Assembly: GCF_000092425.1 (NCBI RefSeq)
Contig: NC_014221.1
Coordinates: forward strand, 687,001-751,000
Source: Truepera radiovictrix DSM 17093
GTDB lineage: Bacteria; Deinococcota; Deinococci; Deinococcales; Trueperaceae
Direction: 5' to 3'
Length of the DNA: 64,000 bases
Part shown: positions 15,291 to 26,109 of the stretch, in pieces
Layout: every line of letters starts with the position of its first letter
How positions within the stretch are numbered: position 1 is the stretch's first letter
Notes under the pieces: generated by a model
The model's input: the letters and a program-made list of their open reading frames with translations, nothing else
Told to the model about the DNA's origin: nothing
The model's database searches: none
Translations under genes and position numbers: made by a program

Positions 15291-17072
15291 TTAGTCGGCG
15301 CTGATGGGCGTTTCGGCGCGCTCCCCCGTCTGCACCTGCCAGAGCCCCGCGTAGAGGCCGCCGCGCGCCAAAAGCGCCTCGTGCGTCCCCGCCTCGGCGA
15401 GCCTCCCGTCGCTCAGCACGAAGATGCAGTGCGCGTGGCGCACCGTCGAGAGGCGGTGGGCGATGAGGACCACCGTGCGGTCTTCGGCCAAGCGCGCGAC
15501 CGAGCGCTGGATGGCGACCTCGGTCTCGTTGTCGACCGCCGAGGTGGCCTCGTCGAGGATCAAGATGGGGGGGTCTTTGAGCACCGCGCGCGCGATGGAG
15601 ATGCGTTGGCGCTGCCCGCCGGAGAGCTTCTGCCCGCGTTCACCGACGATGGTGTCGTAGCCAAAGGGCAAGGCGGTGATAAAGTCGTGCGCTTCGGCGA
15701 CCTTGGCGGCGCGGATGACCGCCTCGCGGCTCGCGTCGGGGTCGCCGTAGGCGATGTTGTCGTAGACGGTGCCGTGAAAGAGGAAGACGTCTTGGCTCAC
15801 GTAGCCAATAGCCCGCCGCAGGTCGTGGCGTTTGAGCGTCCGCAGGTCGTGGCCGTCGAGCGTCACCCGCCCCGATTGCGGGTCGTAAAAGCGCAGCAAG
15901 AGTTTGATCAGCGTGCTCTTCCCGGCGCCCGTGGCGCCGACGATGGCGGTCGTTTGGCCCGCCCGGAGGGTGAGCGAGAGGCCGCGGAGCACCTCACCGC
16001 CGCCGCGGTAGGCAAAAGAGACGTTTTCTAGCCGCAGCTCGCCGCGCACCGCCCCTAGGGGTAGCGGGGAGAGGCCGTCTCGCATGGTGGGCTGGGTGTC
16101 AAGCAGGTTGAAGATGCGCTTTGACGAGGCCATCGCCCGCTGGTAGAGGTCGAAGGTCTGCCCGAGGGTGGTCAGCGGCCACAACAGGCGCTGCGTCATA
16201 AAGACCAGGACGCTGTAGGCGCCGACCGCCAGCGTCCCCGAGAGCGCCAGCGACCCGCCCAAGACGAGCGTGGCGATAAAGCCCGCGGCGATGGCCATGC
16301 GGATAAGGGGCACGAACGCCGCGCTGAGGCGGATGGCGCGGCGGTTGCTCGCCCGGTAGCGGTCGCTCTCGCGGCGGACGCGCTCGGCTTCGCGCGTTTC
16401 GGCGGTAAAGCTCTTGATGGTGGTGATACCGCTGAGGTTGTTCGCGAGCTGCGCGCTGAGGTCGCCGACCCGTTCGCGCACGTCGGCGTAGCGCGGGGCG
16501 ATGCGGCGCTGGAAGCGAAACGACCCCCAGATAACGACCGGTACGGGTAAAAAGGCGAGCCAGGCGACGCTGGGGGCGAGGGCGAAGAAGATCGCCCCGA
16601 CGATCACCACGGTCGTGGCGACCTGGATGAGGTCGTTGGCGCCGACGTCCAAAAAGCGCTCGAGCTGGTTGACGTCGTCGTTTAACACGGCCATCAGCCC
16701 GCCCGTCGTGCGGTCCTCGAAGTAGGCGAGCTCGAGCCCCTGCACGTGCGCGTAGGTGTCGAGCCGGAGCGCGTGCTGCACCTCCTGGGCGAGGTTGCGC
16801 CAGTAGAGCTGAAAGACGTACTCGCTCAACGACTCGAGCCCCCAGATGAGGATCGTCGCGCCGGCGAGCACCCAGAGCTGCGCCATCAAGTCGGTGACGC
16901 CGAGCTGCGCTAGCCAAGACGCCTCGCGCTGCACGACGATGTCGACCGCGACGCCAATGAGGAGCGGGGGGGCTAAGTCGAAGGCTTTGTTGAGAAACGA
17001 GAAGAGCGAGCCCAGCAGGATCTGCGAGCGGTAGGGCCGGGCGTAGCGCCAGAGGCGCGCGAGCGGGGACAT
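15291..17072 (-). CDS. ABC exporter, fused membrane and ATPase domains (MsbA/LmrA type)
   Basis: 593 residues: six transmembrane spans in the first ~320 residues (ABC_membrane), then an ATPase with Walker [11 protein letters not shown], signature KLSGGQRQR, Walker [12 protein letters not shown] and H-loop IAHRLST. It works as a homodimer or with a partner half-transporter to export lipids or drugs. The ATG at 17072 is chosen because the family start ([13 protein letters not shown]) begins there; a longer frame to 17108 exists. No second half-transporter is adjacent. Substrate unknown. Confidence 0.92.
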   Translation of the reverse strand: MSPLARLWRYARPYRSQILLGSLFSFLNKAFDLAPPLLIGVAVDIVVQREASWLAQLGVTDLMAQLWVLAGATILIWGLESLSEYVFQLYWRNLAQEVQHALRLDTYAHVQGLELAYFEDRTTGGLMAVLNDDVNQLERFLDVGANDLIQVATTVVIVGAIFFALAPSVAWLAFLPVPVVIWGSFRFQRRIAPRYADVRERVGDLSAQLANNLSGITTIKSFTAETREAERVRRESDRYRASNRRAIRLSAAFVPLIRMAIAAGFIATLVLGGSLALSGTLAVGAYSVLVFMTQRLLWPLTTLGQTFDLYQRAMASSKRIFNLLDTQPTMRDGLSPLPLGAVRGELRLENVSFAYRGGGEVLRGLSLTLRAGQTTAIVGATGAGKSTLIKLLLRFYDPQSGRVTLDGHDLRTLKRHDLRRAIGYVSQDVFLFHGTVYDNIAYGDPDASREAVIRAAKVAEAHDFITALPFGYDTIVGERGQKLSGGQRQRISIARAVLKDPPILILDEATSAVDNETEVAIQRSVARLAEDRTVVLIAHRLSTVRHAHCIFVLSDGRLAEAGTHEALLARGGLYAGLWQVQTGERAETPISAD

Positions 17073-17160
17073 GGGGCGACGGTAGCACCCGGGGCGCGGG
17101 AGCTGCACCCGAGCGCCTTACAAACGGCGCTCGGGGGTCCACGCGTGAGTAGTGGGCGGG

Positions 17161-17817
17161 CTACAGCGGCTGCAGAAGGTCGCGCACGTAGGCGCGCAGC
17201 TCGCTCGGGTCGAAGCTGTACTGGCCGCGCGTACCGCTCAGGGCGCCGCGCTCGCGCATCTCGCTCAAAGCCGCGGTGGTGGTCTCGCGCGCGGCGCCGA
17301 TCATCGCCGCGAGGTGGTCGTGCGTGAGCGGCAGCGTCAGCTGCACGCGGCCCGCGGCGGTGGTGTGGCCGAAGCGGTGCCCGAGGCGCAACAGCGTGCG
17401 GGCGAGGCGCGCGCCGACCGGCAGGTCGGTGTCCTCCAGGGCGTCTTTAAGCTGCAGGAGCTGCGCCCCGGTCGCTTTGTGCAGCTCGCCGTGGAGCTTG
17501 GGCGCGTCCTCTTTCGGGATGACGAGCACGCGCACCTTGGGGGAGAGCGCTTCGGCGTTCTCGGCGTAGTGCGGCGCGGGGGTGAGGGCGCCGATAAAGT
17601 CGCCGGGGCCCGAGACGCCGATCACGCGCTCGCGCCCGCTCGGCAGGTCGATGCTCAGTTTAAACAGCCCCTCGGTCACGCGGTAGATCGTGCTCGCCTC
17701 GTCGCCCGCGTAGTAGAGCGCGTCCCCCTTCGCGAGATCGCGGCTCGCGTAGTCGTGCTGCGGGTTTGGTGGTGGCCCGACCCAGCTGGGGGGCAGAACA
17801 CTGACGCTTGGGGTCAT
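17161..17817 (-). CDS. CRP/FNR-family transcription regulator
   Basis: 218 residues: a cyclic-nucleotide-binding-type beta roll (GDALYYAGDEASTIYRVTEG near residue 30; GPGDFIG), a dimer helix, and a winged HTH (THDHLAAMIGAARETTTAALSEM, about residues 163-185). The effector pocket lacks an obvious canonical cAMP motif, so the ligand is open. There are no FNR-type cysteines. TAAGAT stands 5 nt before the ATG on the minus strand, giving a leaderless transcript. It is paralogous to the regulator at 58537. Confidence 0.9.
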   Translation of the reverse strand: MTPSVSVLPPSWVGPPPNPQHDYASRDLAKGDALYYAGDEASTIYRVTEGLFKLSIDLPSGRERVIGVSGPGDFIGALTPAPHYAENAEALSPKVRVLVIPKEDAPKLHGELHKATGAQLLQLKDALEDTDLPVGARLARTLLRLGHRFGHTTAAGRVQLTLPLTHDHLAAMIGAARETTTAALSEMRERGALSGTRGQYSFDPSELRAYVRDLLQPL

Positions 17818-17822
17818 AGGTC

Positions 17823-17828
17823 ATCTTA
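17823..17828 (-). promoter_or_regulatory. -10 box of leaderless CRP gene
   Basis: TAAGAT on the minus strand, 5 nt before the ATG at 17817. Confidence 0.45.
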
Positions 17829-17849
17829 CGCGCTCGAGCCGTTTTGGCG

Positions 17850-17935
17850 TGTTACGTGTGTGGGGCTCGTAGCCCGTAGCATGTGGCCCACAGAACCCCT
17901 ACAGGCCACAAGCCACAGGCTACACACCCTCGAAA
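17850..17935. repeat. Intergenic repeat of CCACAGGC / GTGTGTGG words
   Basis: Between the CRP start and the pyrC stop. GTGTGTGG and GTAGCC words on the left face GGCTAC and ACACACC words on the right, making an imperfect long hairpin; ACAGGCCACAAGCCACAGGC lies in it. A closely related patch is at 29200-29262. Confidence 0.45.
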
Positions 17936-19187
17936 GCTACCCGTCCCCCCACGAGCGTCATCACCGGCCACCCCCGAAGCGTCTGGCCCGACCACGGGCT
18001 AAACTTGGCCTTGCTTCTAAACGTTGCGGGCGTCACCGGTCTGCTCGCCTCCAGGTCGAGCACCACGAGGTCGGCGGGCTCTCCGGGCTCGAGCGTCGGG
18101 GTGGGCCAACCCATGACCCGCGCGGGGCCGGCTTGGAAGAGCTCCAGAAGGCGCTCCAAGGAGAGCGCCCCCGACCCGACCAGCTCGGTGTAGAGGAGCG
18201 CGAAGGTGACCTCGAGGTTGCCGATGCCAAAGGGCGCCTCCAACAGGTCGCGCTCCTTTTCGGCGCGCGTGTGGGGCGCGTGGTCGGTGCCGATGTTGTC
18301 GACGACGCCGCGCCGCAGCGCCTCGCGCAAGTAGGCGACGTCCTCGTCGGTGCGCAGGGGCGGCGCGACCTTGTAGATGGGGTCGAAGCTCGCCAGCGCG
18401 GCGTCCGTGAGCGTCAGGTGGTGCGGCGTCACCTCGCAGGTGACGGGGGCGCCCTGGGCTTTAAACCACTCCACGACCTGCATCCCGCGCTTTGACGAGA
18501 CGTGCGCGAGGTGGACCCGCGCGCCGGTGAGGAGGGCGATCTCGCAGTCGCGACCGATCATGGCCGCTTCGGCGGCGGCGGGGTTCCCCGGCAGCCCGAG
18601 CCGCTGCGACACGGCGCCCTCGTGCATCACCCCCCCTTGGCGCAAGCTGGGCTCTTCGGAGTGGGTCTGGATGACGAGGCCGAGGTCCTGGGCGTACTCG
18701 CAGGCGCGGCGCATGAGGTGCGCGTCCGCTACGGGGATCCCGTCGTCGGTGATCATCACCGCCCCCGCCGCTTTGAGCGCGGCGAAGTCGGTGAGCCCCT
18801 CCCCCTTAAGCCCGCGGCTCAAGGTGGCCGCGGGGCGGAGCCGAGCGAGCCCGAGGCGTTCGGCTTTAAGCGCGAGCGCCGCAACCAGGCCGGGGTCGTC
18901 GACGGGCGGGGTGGTGTTGGCCATCGAGACGACGGTGCCGAAACCGCCCGCCGCCGCCGCGGCGAGCCCCGAAGCGAGGTCCTCCTTCTCCTCCTGCCCG
19001 GGTTCGCGCAGGTGCGCGTGCAGGTCGATAAACGCAGGGGTGACGAGGTTGCCCTGGGCGTCGATGGTGTGATCGACCTCCCCGCCCAGGTCGACCCCTT
19101 CGATGCGGTCGCCCCTGAGGTAGAGGTCGTGCACGCCGTGGTCGCCTCTAGCGTCGTGCAGGTGAGCTTGCTTAATGAGCGTTCGCA

Positions 19188-19188
<1 letters not shown>
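17920..19188 (-). CDS. pyrC: Dihydroorotase
   Basis: 422 residues. It catalyses the ring closure of carbamoyl aspartate to dihydroorotate, third step of pyrimidine synthesis. Amidohydrolase motifs in order: FIDLHAHLREPG (metal-binding HxH), QTHSEEPSL, CEVTPHHLTL and GTDHAPH. The ATG at 19188 has GGAGG 5 nt upstream; an ATG one codon earlier (19191) also overlaps the pyrB stop. It is the last gene of pyrR-pyrB-pyrC and so should be under PyrR attenuation. Length and residues are normal. Confidence 0.95.
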
Positions 19189-20776
<1,588 letters not shown>

Positions 20777-20789
20777 TTAAAGGTGCCTT

Positions 20790-20819
20790 ACGATACCAGA
20801 CCCGCGGGGGCTTGTCCAA
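20790..20819 (-). promoter_or_regulatory. Promoter of the pyr operon
   Basis: Minus-strand TTGGAC (20819-20814), 18-bp spacer, TATCGT (20795-20790). It lies just upstream of the PyrR hairpin, giving a leader of about 130 nt. Confidence 0.55.
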
Positions 20820-21046
20820 ACCGGTAGGGCTCTGGCGCTACTGACCGTGTACCCGACGCACGCCCACACGGGGCTGTAGGCGGCCTCGTCCGCACCGTCG
20901 GCGAGCTGGACGTGCGGGTGGGGTGGGCGCTGTCGGGGTAGCAGCAGTGCGGGTAGACGGGCGCGCCGACGTGTGGGCGCGCCACGACCCCTCCCGGCCG
21001 AGCGAAGCGCTATGGCTTCGCGTAAAACCCGCGTTAGGGGTAAACC

Positions 21047-21062
21047 GGGGGCCGCAGCCCCC
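21047..21062. terminator. GC-rich hairpin downstream of the DUF4112 gene
   Basis: GGGGGC (21047-21052), loop CGCA, GCCCCC (21057-21062), 6 bp past the stop of the minus-strand DUF4112 gene. No T-run. Confidence 0.4.
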
Positions 21063-21067
21063 GAAGT

Positions 21068-21466
21068 TCAGGCGTGCGCCGCGAGGTAACGCTCGACGAG
21101 GCGCATGTTGCGCTTGTTGACCTTCCAGAAAAAGTCGAAGAGGTCGCCGATCAGCGGAATGCTGCCGACGAAGGAGTTCAGAAAGGCGTTAAAGACCATG
21201 CGCGCGACCAGGCGCCGGGGTAGCCCCAAACGCGCCGCTTTGAAGATGATGTAGCACGACAGGGCGAAGCCGCTGACGTCGCCGATGATGGGGACGAGCC
21301 CCAAAAGGGGCTCTAAGCCGATCCGGTAGTTGATGACGGGCAAGCGGATCGCCTCGTCTAGAAGGTGCGCGAAGTGGCGCAGGTCGCGCAGCTCGCGGGT
21401 GTAGTCGATGCGCGCGCCCGCGCGGGCACCGGTGTAGGCGTAGCTTCCGTATTGGGCTGCTGTCAT
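21068..21466 (-). CDS. DUF4112 membrane-associated protein
   Basis: 132 residues. The family pattern is clear: IGLEPLLGLVPIIGDVSG, then a hydrophobic helix, RLGLPRRLVARMVFN, and SIPLIGDLFDFFWKVNKRN. Two hydrophobic stretches suggest membrane association. Function of DUF4112 is not known. The ATG at 21466 overlaps the end of the Nudix gene (ATGA), so the two are co-translated with prfA upstream. Confidence 0.88.
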   Translation of the reverse strand: MTAAQYGSYAYTGARAGARIDYTRELRDLRHFAHLLDEAIRLPVINYRIGLEPLLGLVPIIGDVSGFALSCYIIFKAARLGLPRRLVARMVFNAFLNSFVGSIPLIGDLFDFFWKVNKRNMRLVERYLAAHA

Positions 21467-21951
21467 ACGCTTTTACCCCCTCGTCCGTCCCACCCGGCAT
21501 ACGAGTAGAACCGCCCTGTTTTACCATCTCGCAGGTAGTTGGCGAGCGGTTCGCGAATGGGCGGGATGGGGATCAGCCGCTCAACCTCCTCGACCGGAAA
21601 AAAGCGCGCTTCGACGATGAAGCCGTCCGGGTCTCTGGGGTTTAAGAGGCCGTCGTAGGAGGCGACGAAAGCGAACGACAGCGCGCGGTCGTTACGCCTG
21701 ACGTCCTCGACGTGCACCGAGTACGCGAGGTGTTCGACGCGCTTAATCACCAGGCCGGTCTCCTCTTTGACCTCCCGTGCGAGCGCGTCTAGCGTGCTTT
21801 CCCCCCGCTCGACCACCCCACCCGGAAGGGTGTAGCGGACGTTGCCGAACCCCTGCCAGTCGTTGCCCACCAACAGCACCCGACCCTTTGCATCGAGCAA
21901 GATCGCGGCGGCAACGACGAACTCACGCCGCGCCACCTGTAGGGGTGCCAC
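21463..21951 (-). CDS. Nudix hydrolase
   Basis: About 162 residues. The Nudix box [24 protein letters not shown] runs over roughly residues 45-68 with all required glutamates and the arginine. Such enzymes cleave nucleoside diphosphates linked to another group; the substrate is unknown. Start choice is uncertain: GTG codons at 21951 and 21936 both overlap the end of prfA; the conserved fold begins at [12 protein letters not shown]. It sits between prfA and the DUF4112 gene in one operon. Confidence 0.85.
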   Translation of the reverse strand: MAPLQVARREFVVAAAILLDAKGRVLLVGNDWQGFGNVRYTLPGGVVERGESTLDALAREVKEETGLVIKRVEHLAYSVHVEDVRRNDRALSFAFVASYDGLLNPRDPDGFIVEARFFPVEEVERLIPIPPIREPLANYLRDGKTGRFYSYAGWDGRGGKSV

Positions 21952-23044
21952 TGGGGGCGTGGGCGGTCGCGGAGGCGCTCGCAAGGCGCCCCAGCTGCTC
22001 TTGCTGCTCGGCGCTGCTCAGCGCTTCGGTCAGCTCGTCGAGCTTACCCAGCAAGACGTCGCTCAGGTTGTGGGTGGTGTAACCGATGCGGTGGTCGGTG
22101 ATGCGCGACTGGGGAAAGTTGTACGTGCGGATCTTTTCGCTCCGCTCCCCCGAACCGATCTGCACGAGCCGCGCCTCGCGCGCTTCGGCGGCGGCCCTTT
22201 CGCGTTCGCGCTCCAAAAGCCGCGCGCGAAGCACCGCAAGCGCTTTCTCCTTGTTTTTGATCTGCGACTTGCCGTCTTGGCAGGTGACGACGATCTCGTC
22301 GCTCGTACCGGGTTTGTAGGTGATCCTAACGGCCGAGTCGGTGGTGTTGACCGACTGCCCCCCCGGTCCCGAGGAGCGAAAGACGTCGACGCGGTAGTCG
22401 GCGGGGGAGAGCTGCACGTCGACGTCCTCGGCTTCGGGCAAGACCGCGACGGTCACCGTGCTCGTGTGGATGCGCCCTTGCGTCTCGGTCGCGGGCACGC
22501 GCTGCACCCGGTGCACCCCCGACTCGAACTTGAACTTGCTGTAGGCGCCGCGCCCGAGGATCTCGAAACTCACCTTGGAAAACCCGCCTACGCTGCTCGG
22601 GTGCGAGTCGAGCACCTCCGTTTTAAAGCCCTGCGCTTCGGCGTAGCGCCGATACATCTCGAACACCTCGGCGGCGAAGAGCGAGGCTTCGTCGCCGCCG
22701 GCAGCGGCGCGGATCTCGACGATGACGTTTTTGTCGTCGAAGGGGTCTTTGGGAAGGAGCAGCCGCTCGAGGCGCCGCTCGAGCGCCTCGAGCTGGGGCT
22801 CGAGCGCCGCGATCTCCTCGCGGGCCATCTCGGCGAGCTCGGGGTCGGCGAGCGCCTCGCGGGCGTTTTGCAACCCGTCTACGAGGTCTTTGTACTCCCT
22901 ATAGGTGCGGACGATCGTCTGCAGTTCGCTGTAGCGCCCCATCGCCTCGCGGTAGCGCGCCTGGTCGGCGATGAGCTCGGGGTCGCCCAGGGAGGCCTCG
23001 AGCTCATCGAACTCGCGTCGTAGGTTTTCCAGCTTCTCGATCAT
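21923..23044 (-). CDS. prfA: Peptide chain release factor 1
   Basis: 373 residues. RF1 ends translation at UAA and UAG. The GGQ motif is in [18 protein letters not shown], and the codon-recognition tripeptide is PAT (in [10 protein letters not shown]), which marks RF1 rather than RF2. The ATG at 23044 begins the standard N-terminal coiled coil. The tail past the family end (about 15 residues, Ala/Thr/Gly-rich) is longer than usual and overlaps the Nudix start region. Confidence 0.96.
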   Translation of the reverse strand: MIEKLENLRREFDELEASLGDPELIADQARYREAMGRYSELQTIVRTYREYKDLVDGLQNAREALADPELAEMAREEIAALEPQLEALERRLERLLLPKDPFDDKNVIVEIRAAAGGDEASLFAAEVFEMYRRYAEAQGFKTEVLDSHPSSVGGFSKVSFEILGRGAYSKFKFESGVHRVQRVPATETQGRIHTSTVTVAVLPEAEDVDVQLSPADYRVDVFRSSGPGGQSVNTTDSAVRITYKPGTSDEIVVTCQDGKSQIKNKEKALAVLRARLLERERERAAAEAREARLVQIGSGERSEKIRTYNFPQSRITDHRIGYTTHNLSDVLLGKLDELTEALSSAEQQEQLGRLASASATAHAPSGTPTGGAA

Positions 23045-23146
23045 TGCCTCAGTCTAACGCCAAAGCGCCCGCGGGAGCGGCGCGCTGGCTGCGTAGCGAG
23101 GCGTGTGCCGAGCGGGGTTTCGGGTACGCTCCCCAAGGCCCAGAGC

Positions 23147-24307
23147 CTAGGGCGCTGTCGGCGCGCCCAACGGGCGCCACGCCCCCCCCTGCCAACGCGC
23201 CGCGACGAGCGCGCCGCTCACCGCGACGCCGAGGCGCTGCGCGCTGGGTTGCAGCACCGCGCTCGAGCCCGCTACCGGCTCGAGCCCAAAGAGCACCTCG
23301 CGCAGCGCGGCGCGCAGGCGCGCCCGCTGGTCCTCGCCGCGGGCTGCGCCGCTTGTGAGACCGTAAGCGTAGGCCTGTTCAAACGCCCCGCCGAGCAGCT
23401 GCAAAGCGTCCCAGGCGTAGGCGCCCGCGAGGCTGCTCTCACCCCCGGAGAGCGCGCTCGCGCGCCGGTACCGCGCGCTCTGGGCGGCCGAGGGGTGCTC
23501 GGCGGCGAGGGCGAAGCCGAGGACAAAGGGGCTGACGACGGCGCGCGCCTCGAGCGCCGCGCCCTCTAGCCGCGCGCGCTGGAGGGCGCTCAGACCCTCT
23601 AGCGCGCGCGCCTCCAAGTAGACCGGGCCGGTGTAGCCGCGCGCTGCGAGGGCGGTGAGCGCCTCGCCCGCCCGCTCCCCCCAGACGACGACCGCGTCCG
23701 GCAGCCGGGTGATGGCGAGGAGCGCCTCGGGCGTCAGCGGGTCCCCGGACGCCACGGGATAGCGCTCGCTGCCGACGAGGCGTTCGCCGAGGCGCGCGCG
23801 CAGCACCGCCTCGGCGGTGTCGCCGGCGGGGGAGTAGGGCGCGAGGAGCGCGACGCGCGCCTGCGCCGCGAGGTGCCGGGCGAGCTCGGCGAGTTCGTAC
23901 GCGCTCCCCGGCTCGAGGCTGAAAAACCCGCGCGTGGGCGCGCCCGCGCCCCTGGGGTGGCTTAACGCGAAGGTGGGCGGCGCGTCGGCGTCGAAAGCGG
24001 CCCGCACCGCGTCCGCGACCTCGGGGCTCGAGCAGCACACGAGCGCGTGCGCCCCCTCCGCGAGGAGCGCCGCGGCGTGTTCGGCGGCCCTCTGGGGATC
24101 GCTGCGGTCGTCGAGGACGCGCAGCTCGAGGCGGAGGCCGCGCGCGGCGAGGTCGCGTGCGGCGAGCTCGAGGGCTGCTGCTTGCGCGTTGCCGGTGTGT
24201 TCGTCCGCCCCGGAGAGGGAGAGCACCGCGCCGACACGTGGGGTTTCGGCGCGCGCCCACGTGAAGAGCGCGCAGAGGGCGTAGAGGAGGACAAGAGGCC
24301 GTTGCAC
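23147..24307 (-). CDS. Periplasmic binding protein, branched-chain amino acid (LivK) fold
   Basis: 386 residues. A signal peptide (PLVLLYALCALFTWARA) precedes RVGAVLSLSGADEHTGNAQAAALELA, the typical opening of peripl_BP_6 proteins. The rest alternates two Rossmann-like lobes with many Ala, Leu and Arg. GTG at 24307 gives a signal right at the start; upstream frame is not protein-like. No permease or ATPase genes are adjacent, so it may serve a distant transporter or be a sensor. Ligand unknown. Confidence 0.75.
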   Translation of the reverse strand: MQRPLVLLYALCALFTWARAETPRVGAVLSLSGADEHTGNAQAAALELAARDLAARGLRLELRVLDDRSDPQRAAEHAAALLAEGAHALVCCSSPEVADAVRAAFDADAPPTFALSHPRGAGAPTRGFFSLEPGSAYELAELARHLAAQARVALLAPYSPAGDTAEAVLRARLGERLVGSERYPVASGDPLTPEALLAITRLPDAVVVWGERAGEALTALAARGYTGPVYLEARALEGLSALQRARLEGAALEARAVVSPFVLGFALAAEHPSAAQSARYRRASALSGGESSLAGAYAWDALQLLGGAFEQAYAYGLTSGAARGEDQRARLRAALREVLFGLEPVAGSSAVLQPSAQRLGVAVSGALVAARWQGGAWRPLGAPTAP

Positions 24308-24347
24308 CCCTTTACTATCGCCTCTCGCCTGAGAAAAAGGTGAACGC

Positions 24348-24365
24348 GGGGCGCGGCCGCGCCCC
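24348..24365. repeat. 18-bp perfect palindrome in a divergent intergenic region
   Basis: GGGGCGCGGCCGCGCCCC lies 40 bp upstream of the minus-strand binding-protein gene. It may be an operator or a cruciform; no other support. Confidence 0.4.
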
Positions 24366-24523
24366 GTGCGACGGCGACCGGCGAGGTGCGGCGACGCGGG
24401 ACCGACGCGTCCGCCGGCCGCCGCTCGACGGGGTCGCGTCACGGGGATCCGGGCGCTGCGCAAGGTGCGCTGCACGCCCTTGGTACACGCCTGGGCCGCA
24501 AAGGTGCCGCGTCTACGTCGTGC

Positions 24524-24529
24524 TACACT
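24524..24529 (+). promoter_or_regulatory. -10 box of leaderless c-di-AMP receptor gene
   Basis: TACACT, 6 nt before the GTG at 24536. Confidence 0.5.
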
Positions 24530-24535
24530 GTCGTC

Positions 24536-24865
24536 GTGAAGCTCATCCTCACTATCGTGCAGGACGCCGACGCCCCAAAGCTGCAAAACGCGCTTTTAGA
24601 GCACGGGTTGCGTTCGACCAAGCTCGCCTCGACGGGGGGGTTTTTGCGCGAGGGCAACACGACGTTTCTCCTCGGGGTCGAAGATCACCAGGTCGAACGC
24701 GCCAAGGCGATCATTCACGACGTCTGCCGCGAACGGAGCAAGATGTTGCGCCCGTTGCCCCACATGAGCGAGATGGGGCCGGTCATGCCCAACGAGCCGA
24801 TCGAGGTCACCATCGGCGGGGCGACGGTGTTTATCCTCGACGTCGAAGAGTTCGCCAAGCTGTAA
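24536..24865 (+). CDS. DarA/PstA-type cyclic-di-AMP receptor (PII-like)
   Basis: 109 residues, the exact size of this PII-like family (PF06153, formerly DUF970). It opens with VKLILTIVQDADAPKLQNAL and has the conserved LASTGGFLREGNTTFLLG segment, where the Gly-Phe-Leu part contacts c-di-AMP, and the family end VTIGGATVFILDVEEF. These trimeric cytosolic proteins bind c-di-AMP and relay it to unknown partners. GTG is used as start and TACACT lies 6 nt upstream, so the mRNA is probably leaderless. No cyclase gene is in the window. Confidence 0.92.
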   Translation: MKLILTIVQDADAPKLQNALLEHGLRSTKLASTGGFLREGNTTFLLGVEDHQVERAKAIIHDVCRERSKMLRPLPHMSEMGPVMPNEPIEVTIGGATVFILDVEEFAKL

Positions 24866-25118
24866 AGCGCGTCGCTGCGCAGGGGGTTGTGTACCTTTAT
24901 ACCACCTTGCCGAATGATTATGCGCCACCGCCCCGAGTAGACTAGAGCTGCTTTTTCGTAAGCGTCCCCTTGCACCGCAACCGAGCCGCGTCCGTCACGG
25001 GCGCTTTGTGGGGATTGGGAGCGCTGTAGCTGGACGCTAAACGCCAGGGGAGGTGAGGCGATCGGCGATCTGTAACCTGATGGCGTTTCTCGTGGCAGCG
25101 GGTTTTGGAGGGTAGCAC

Positions 25119-25310
25119 ATGACGGGACAGCAAGGAACGCAGCAGATCGAGCAGCTCCTTCACCACGACCTCACCCTAAAGCAGCTTATCGGGCTCGCCA
25201 ACACGGTTAAAGAGACGCGCACACTCTCGCCGGTGCAGCGCACGAGGCTCCTACGCAACATCTCTCGCCGCATCTGGCAGCGCTCCGTCTGCGAGTACGA
25301 CGGCTACTAG
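25119..25310 (+). CDS. Small basic protein of unknown function
   Basis: 63 residues, not recognised. The ATG at 25119 has a good ribosome site (GGAGGGTAGCAC). The protein starts Gln-rich, then has two helices (LTLKQLIGLANTVKETR; RTRLLRNISRRIWQ) and ends in a short acidic tail. A strong hairpin follows 22 bp after the stop, so it looks like a self-standing transcription unit, preceded by a 250-bp leader region in which I see only an unpaired TAGACT at about 24938. Confidence 0.6.
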   Translation: MTGQQGTQQIEQLLHHDLTLKQLIGLANTVKETRTLSPVQRTRLLRNISRRIWQRSVCEYDGY

Positions 25311-25332
25311 AAGCCCCCTGGGCTTTGTCGCG

Positions 25333-25362
25333 ACAACCCCTCGGCGTCCGCCGAGGGGTTGT
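25333..25362. terminator. Strong hairpin after the 63-residue protein gene
   Basis: ACAACCCCTCGGCG (25333-25346) and CGCCGAGGGGTTGT (25349-25362) are perfect 14-bp arms. It is the best terminator-like stem in this part of the window, though only TT follows. Confidence 0.7.
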
Positions 25363-25494
25363 TAGCTGAGCGGGTCACGGGCTAAACGCGCGCGCTCAAA
25401 GGCTCCACGGCCGAGGCCCAAACCGCGAGAGGGTCTCGCGCCCCCGGCGTCAGCGGCGCTCGAGGCTGAGCGGGGGTTCAGGGTAAGCTGCGTC

Positions 25495-25806
25495 ATGCGT
25501 TTTGTGACCTACGCTCTCGTCGCCTTCGCGCTCGGCGCCTGCTGCCCCGCACCCACAGCGCCGGGGGCGCCGCTCGCGCTGCGCGCCGAGGTCGTCGGCG
25601 CTGCGCCAGCCTCCGAGCAGCTCTACGTCCGCTCCCAGCAAGGCGGGCCGATCAGCAGCATTTCGGTCGCCGGAGCGTCGTTGCGCGCAGCCGACGGCGC
25701 GCCCCTCCCCTGGAGCGCCCTGCAAGCGGGTGGTGCCGAGGTCTACCTCACGGGTGGACCGGACGGCGCCGTGCGCGAGGTGCGCCTGCTCGGCCCGCTG
25801 CCCTGA
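25495..25806 (+). CDS. Small lipoprotein, unknown function
   Basis: 103 residues. A short signal (RFVTYALVAFALGAC) ends in a lipobox LGAC-C. The mature part is a small beta-rich domain (LRAEVVGAAPASEQLYVRSQ; AVREVRLLGPLP). TAAGCT lies 5 nt before the ATG, so it is probably leaderless. Not recognised as a family. Confidence 0.6.
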   Translation: MRFVTYALVAFALGACCPAPTAPGAPLALRAEVVGAAPASEQLYVRSQQGGPISSISVAGASLRAADGAPLPWSALQAGGAEVYLTGGPDGAVREVRLLGPLP

Positions 25807-25920
25807 CGCCGCTCCCGCACGGCAAAAGCTGCCATCAGCGGGGTTGCAGCGCCCTTAGGTGAGCGCCTTGCCTCAGAGCACCCCTGCGCGCGCCTGTCAA
25901 AAGCCAGCTGCCATACGTCC

Positions 25921-25956
25921 ATATGTGGCGTAACGCGCATATGTGGCGTAACGCGC
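25921..25956. repeat. Two tandem 18-bp repeats
   Basis: ATATGTGGCGTAACGCGC occurs twice head to tail (25921-25938, 25939-25956), and GTAACGCG-type words recur beside it. It lies 150 bp upstream of the coiled-coil lipoprotein gene and could be a regulator array. Confidence 0.6.
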
Positions 25957-25979
25957 AATGAGGGGTGAAGGGAGCCACT

Positions 25980-26015
25980 ATGTTGGCGTATACTGGCCTA
26001 GACGTAGGCCAACAT
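25980..26015. promoter_or_regulatory. Inverted repeat around a TATACT box
   Basis: ATGTTGGC (25980-25987) and GCCAACAT (26008-26015) flank TATACT (25989-25994). A promoter -10 inside an operator-like palindrome, about 95-115 bp before the ATG at 26110. Confidence 0.45.
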
Positions 26016-26109
26016 GAGCGGCGGGTACGGCCGGGCGTACCGCTCCCTCACCCAAGTTCAGCTTGTCAACGCCAACGGACTTGGGCATGGAGGCTCTGAG
26101 GAGGCTGGC

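Noticed and set aside
23147-24586. Longer N-terminus (to 24586) for the periplasmic binding protein
   Set aside because: The added part runs through a GC palindrome and lacks a signal; the signal peptide begins at 24307.
25921-25956. CRISPR-like array
   Set aside because: Only two abutting copies with no spacers and no cas genes.
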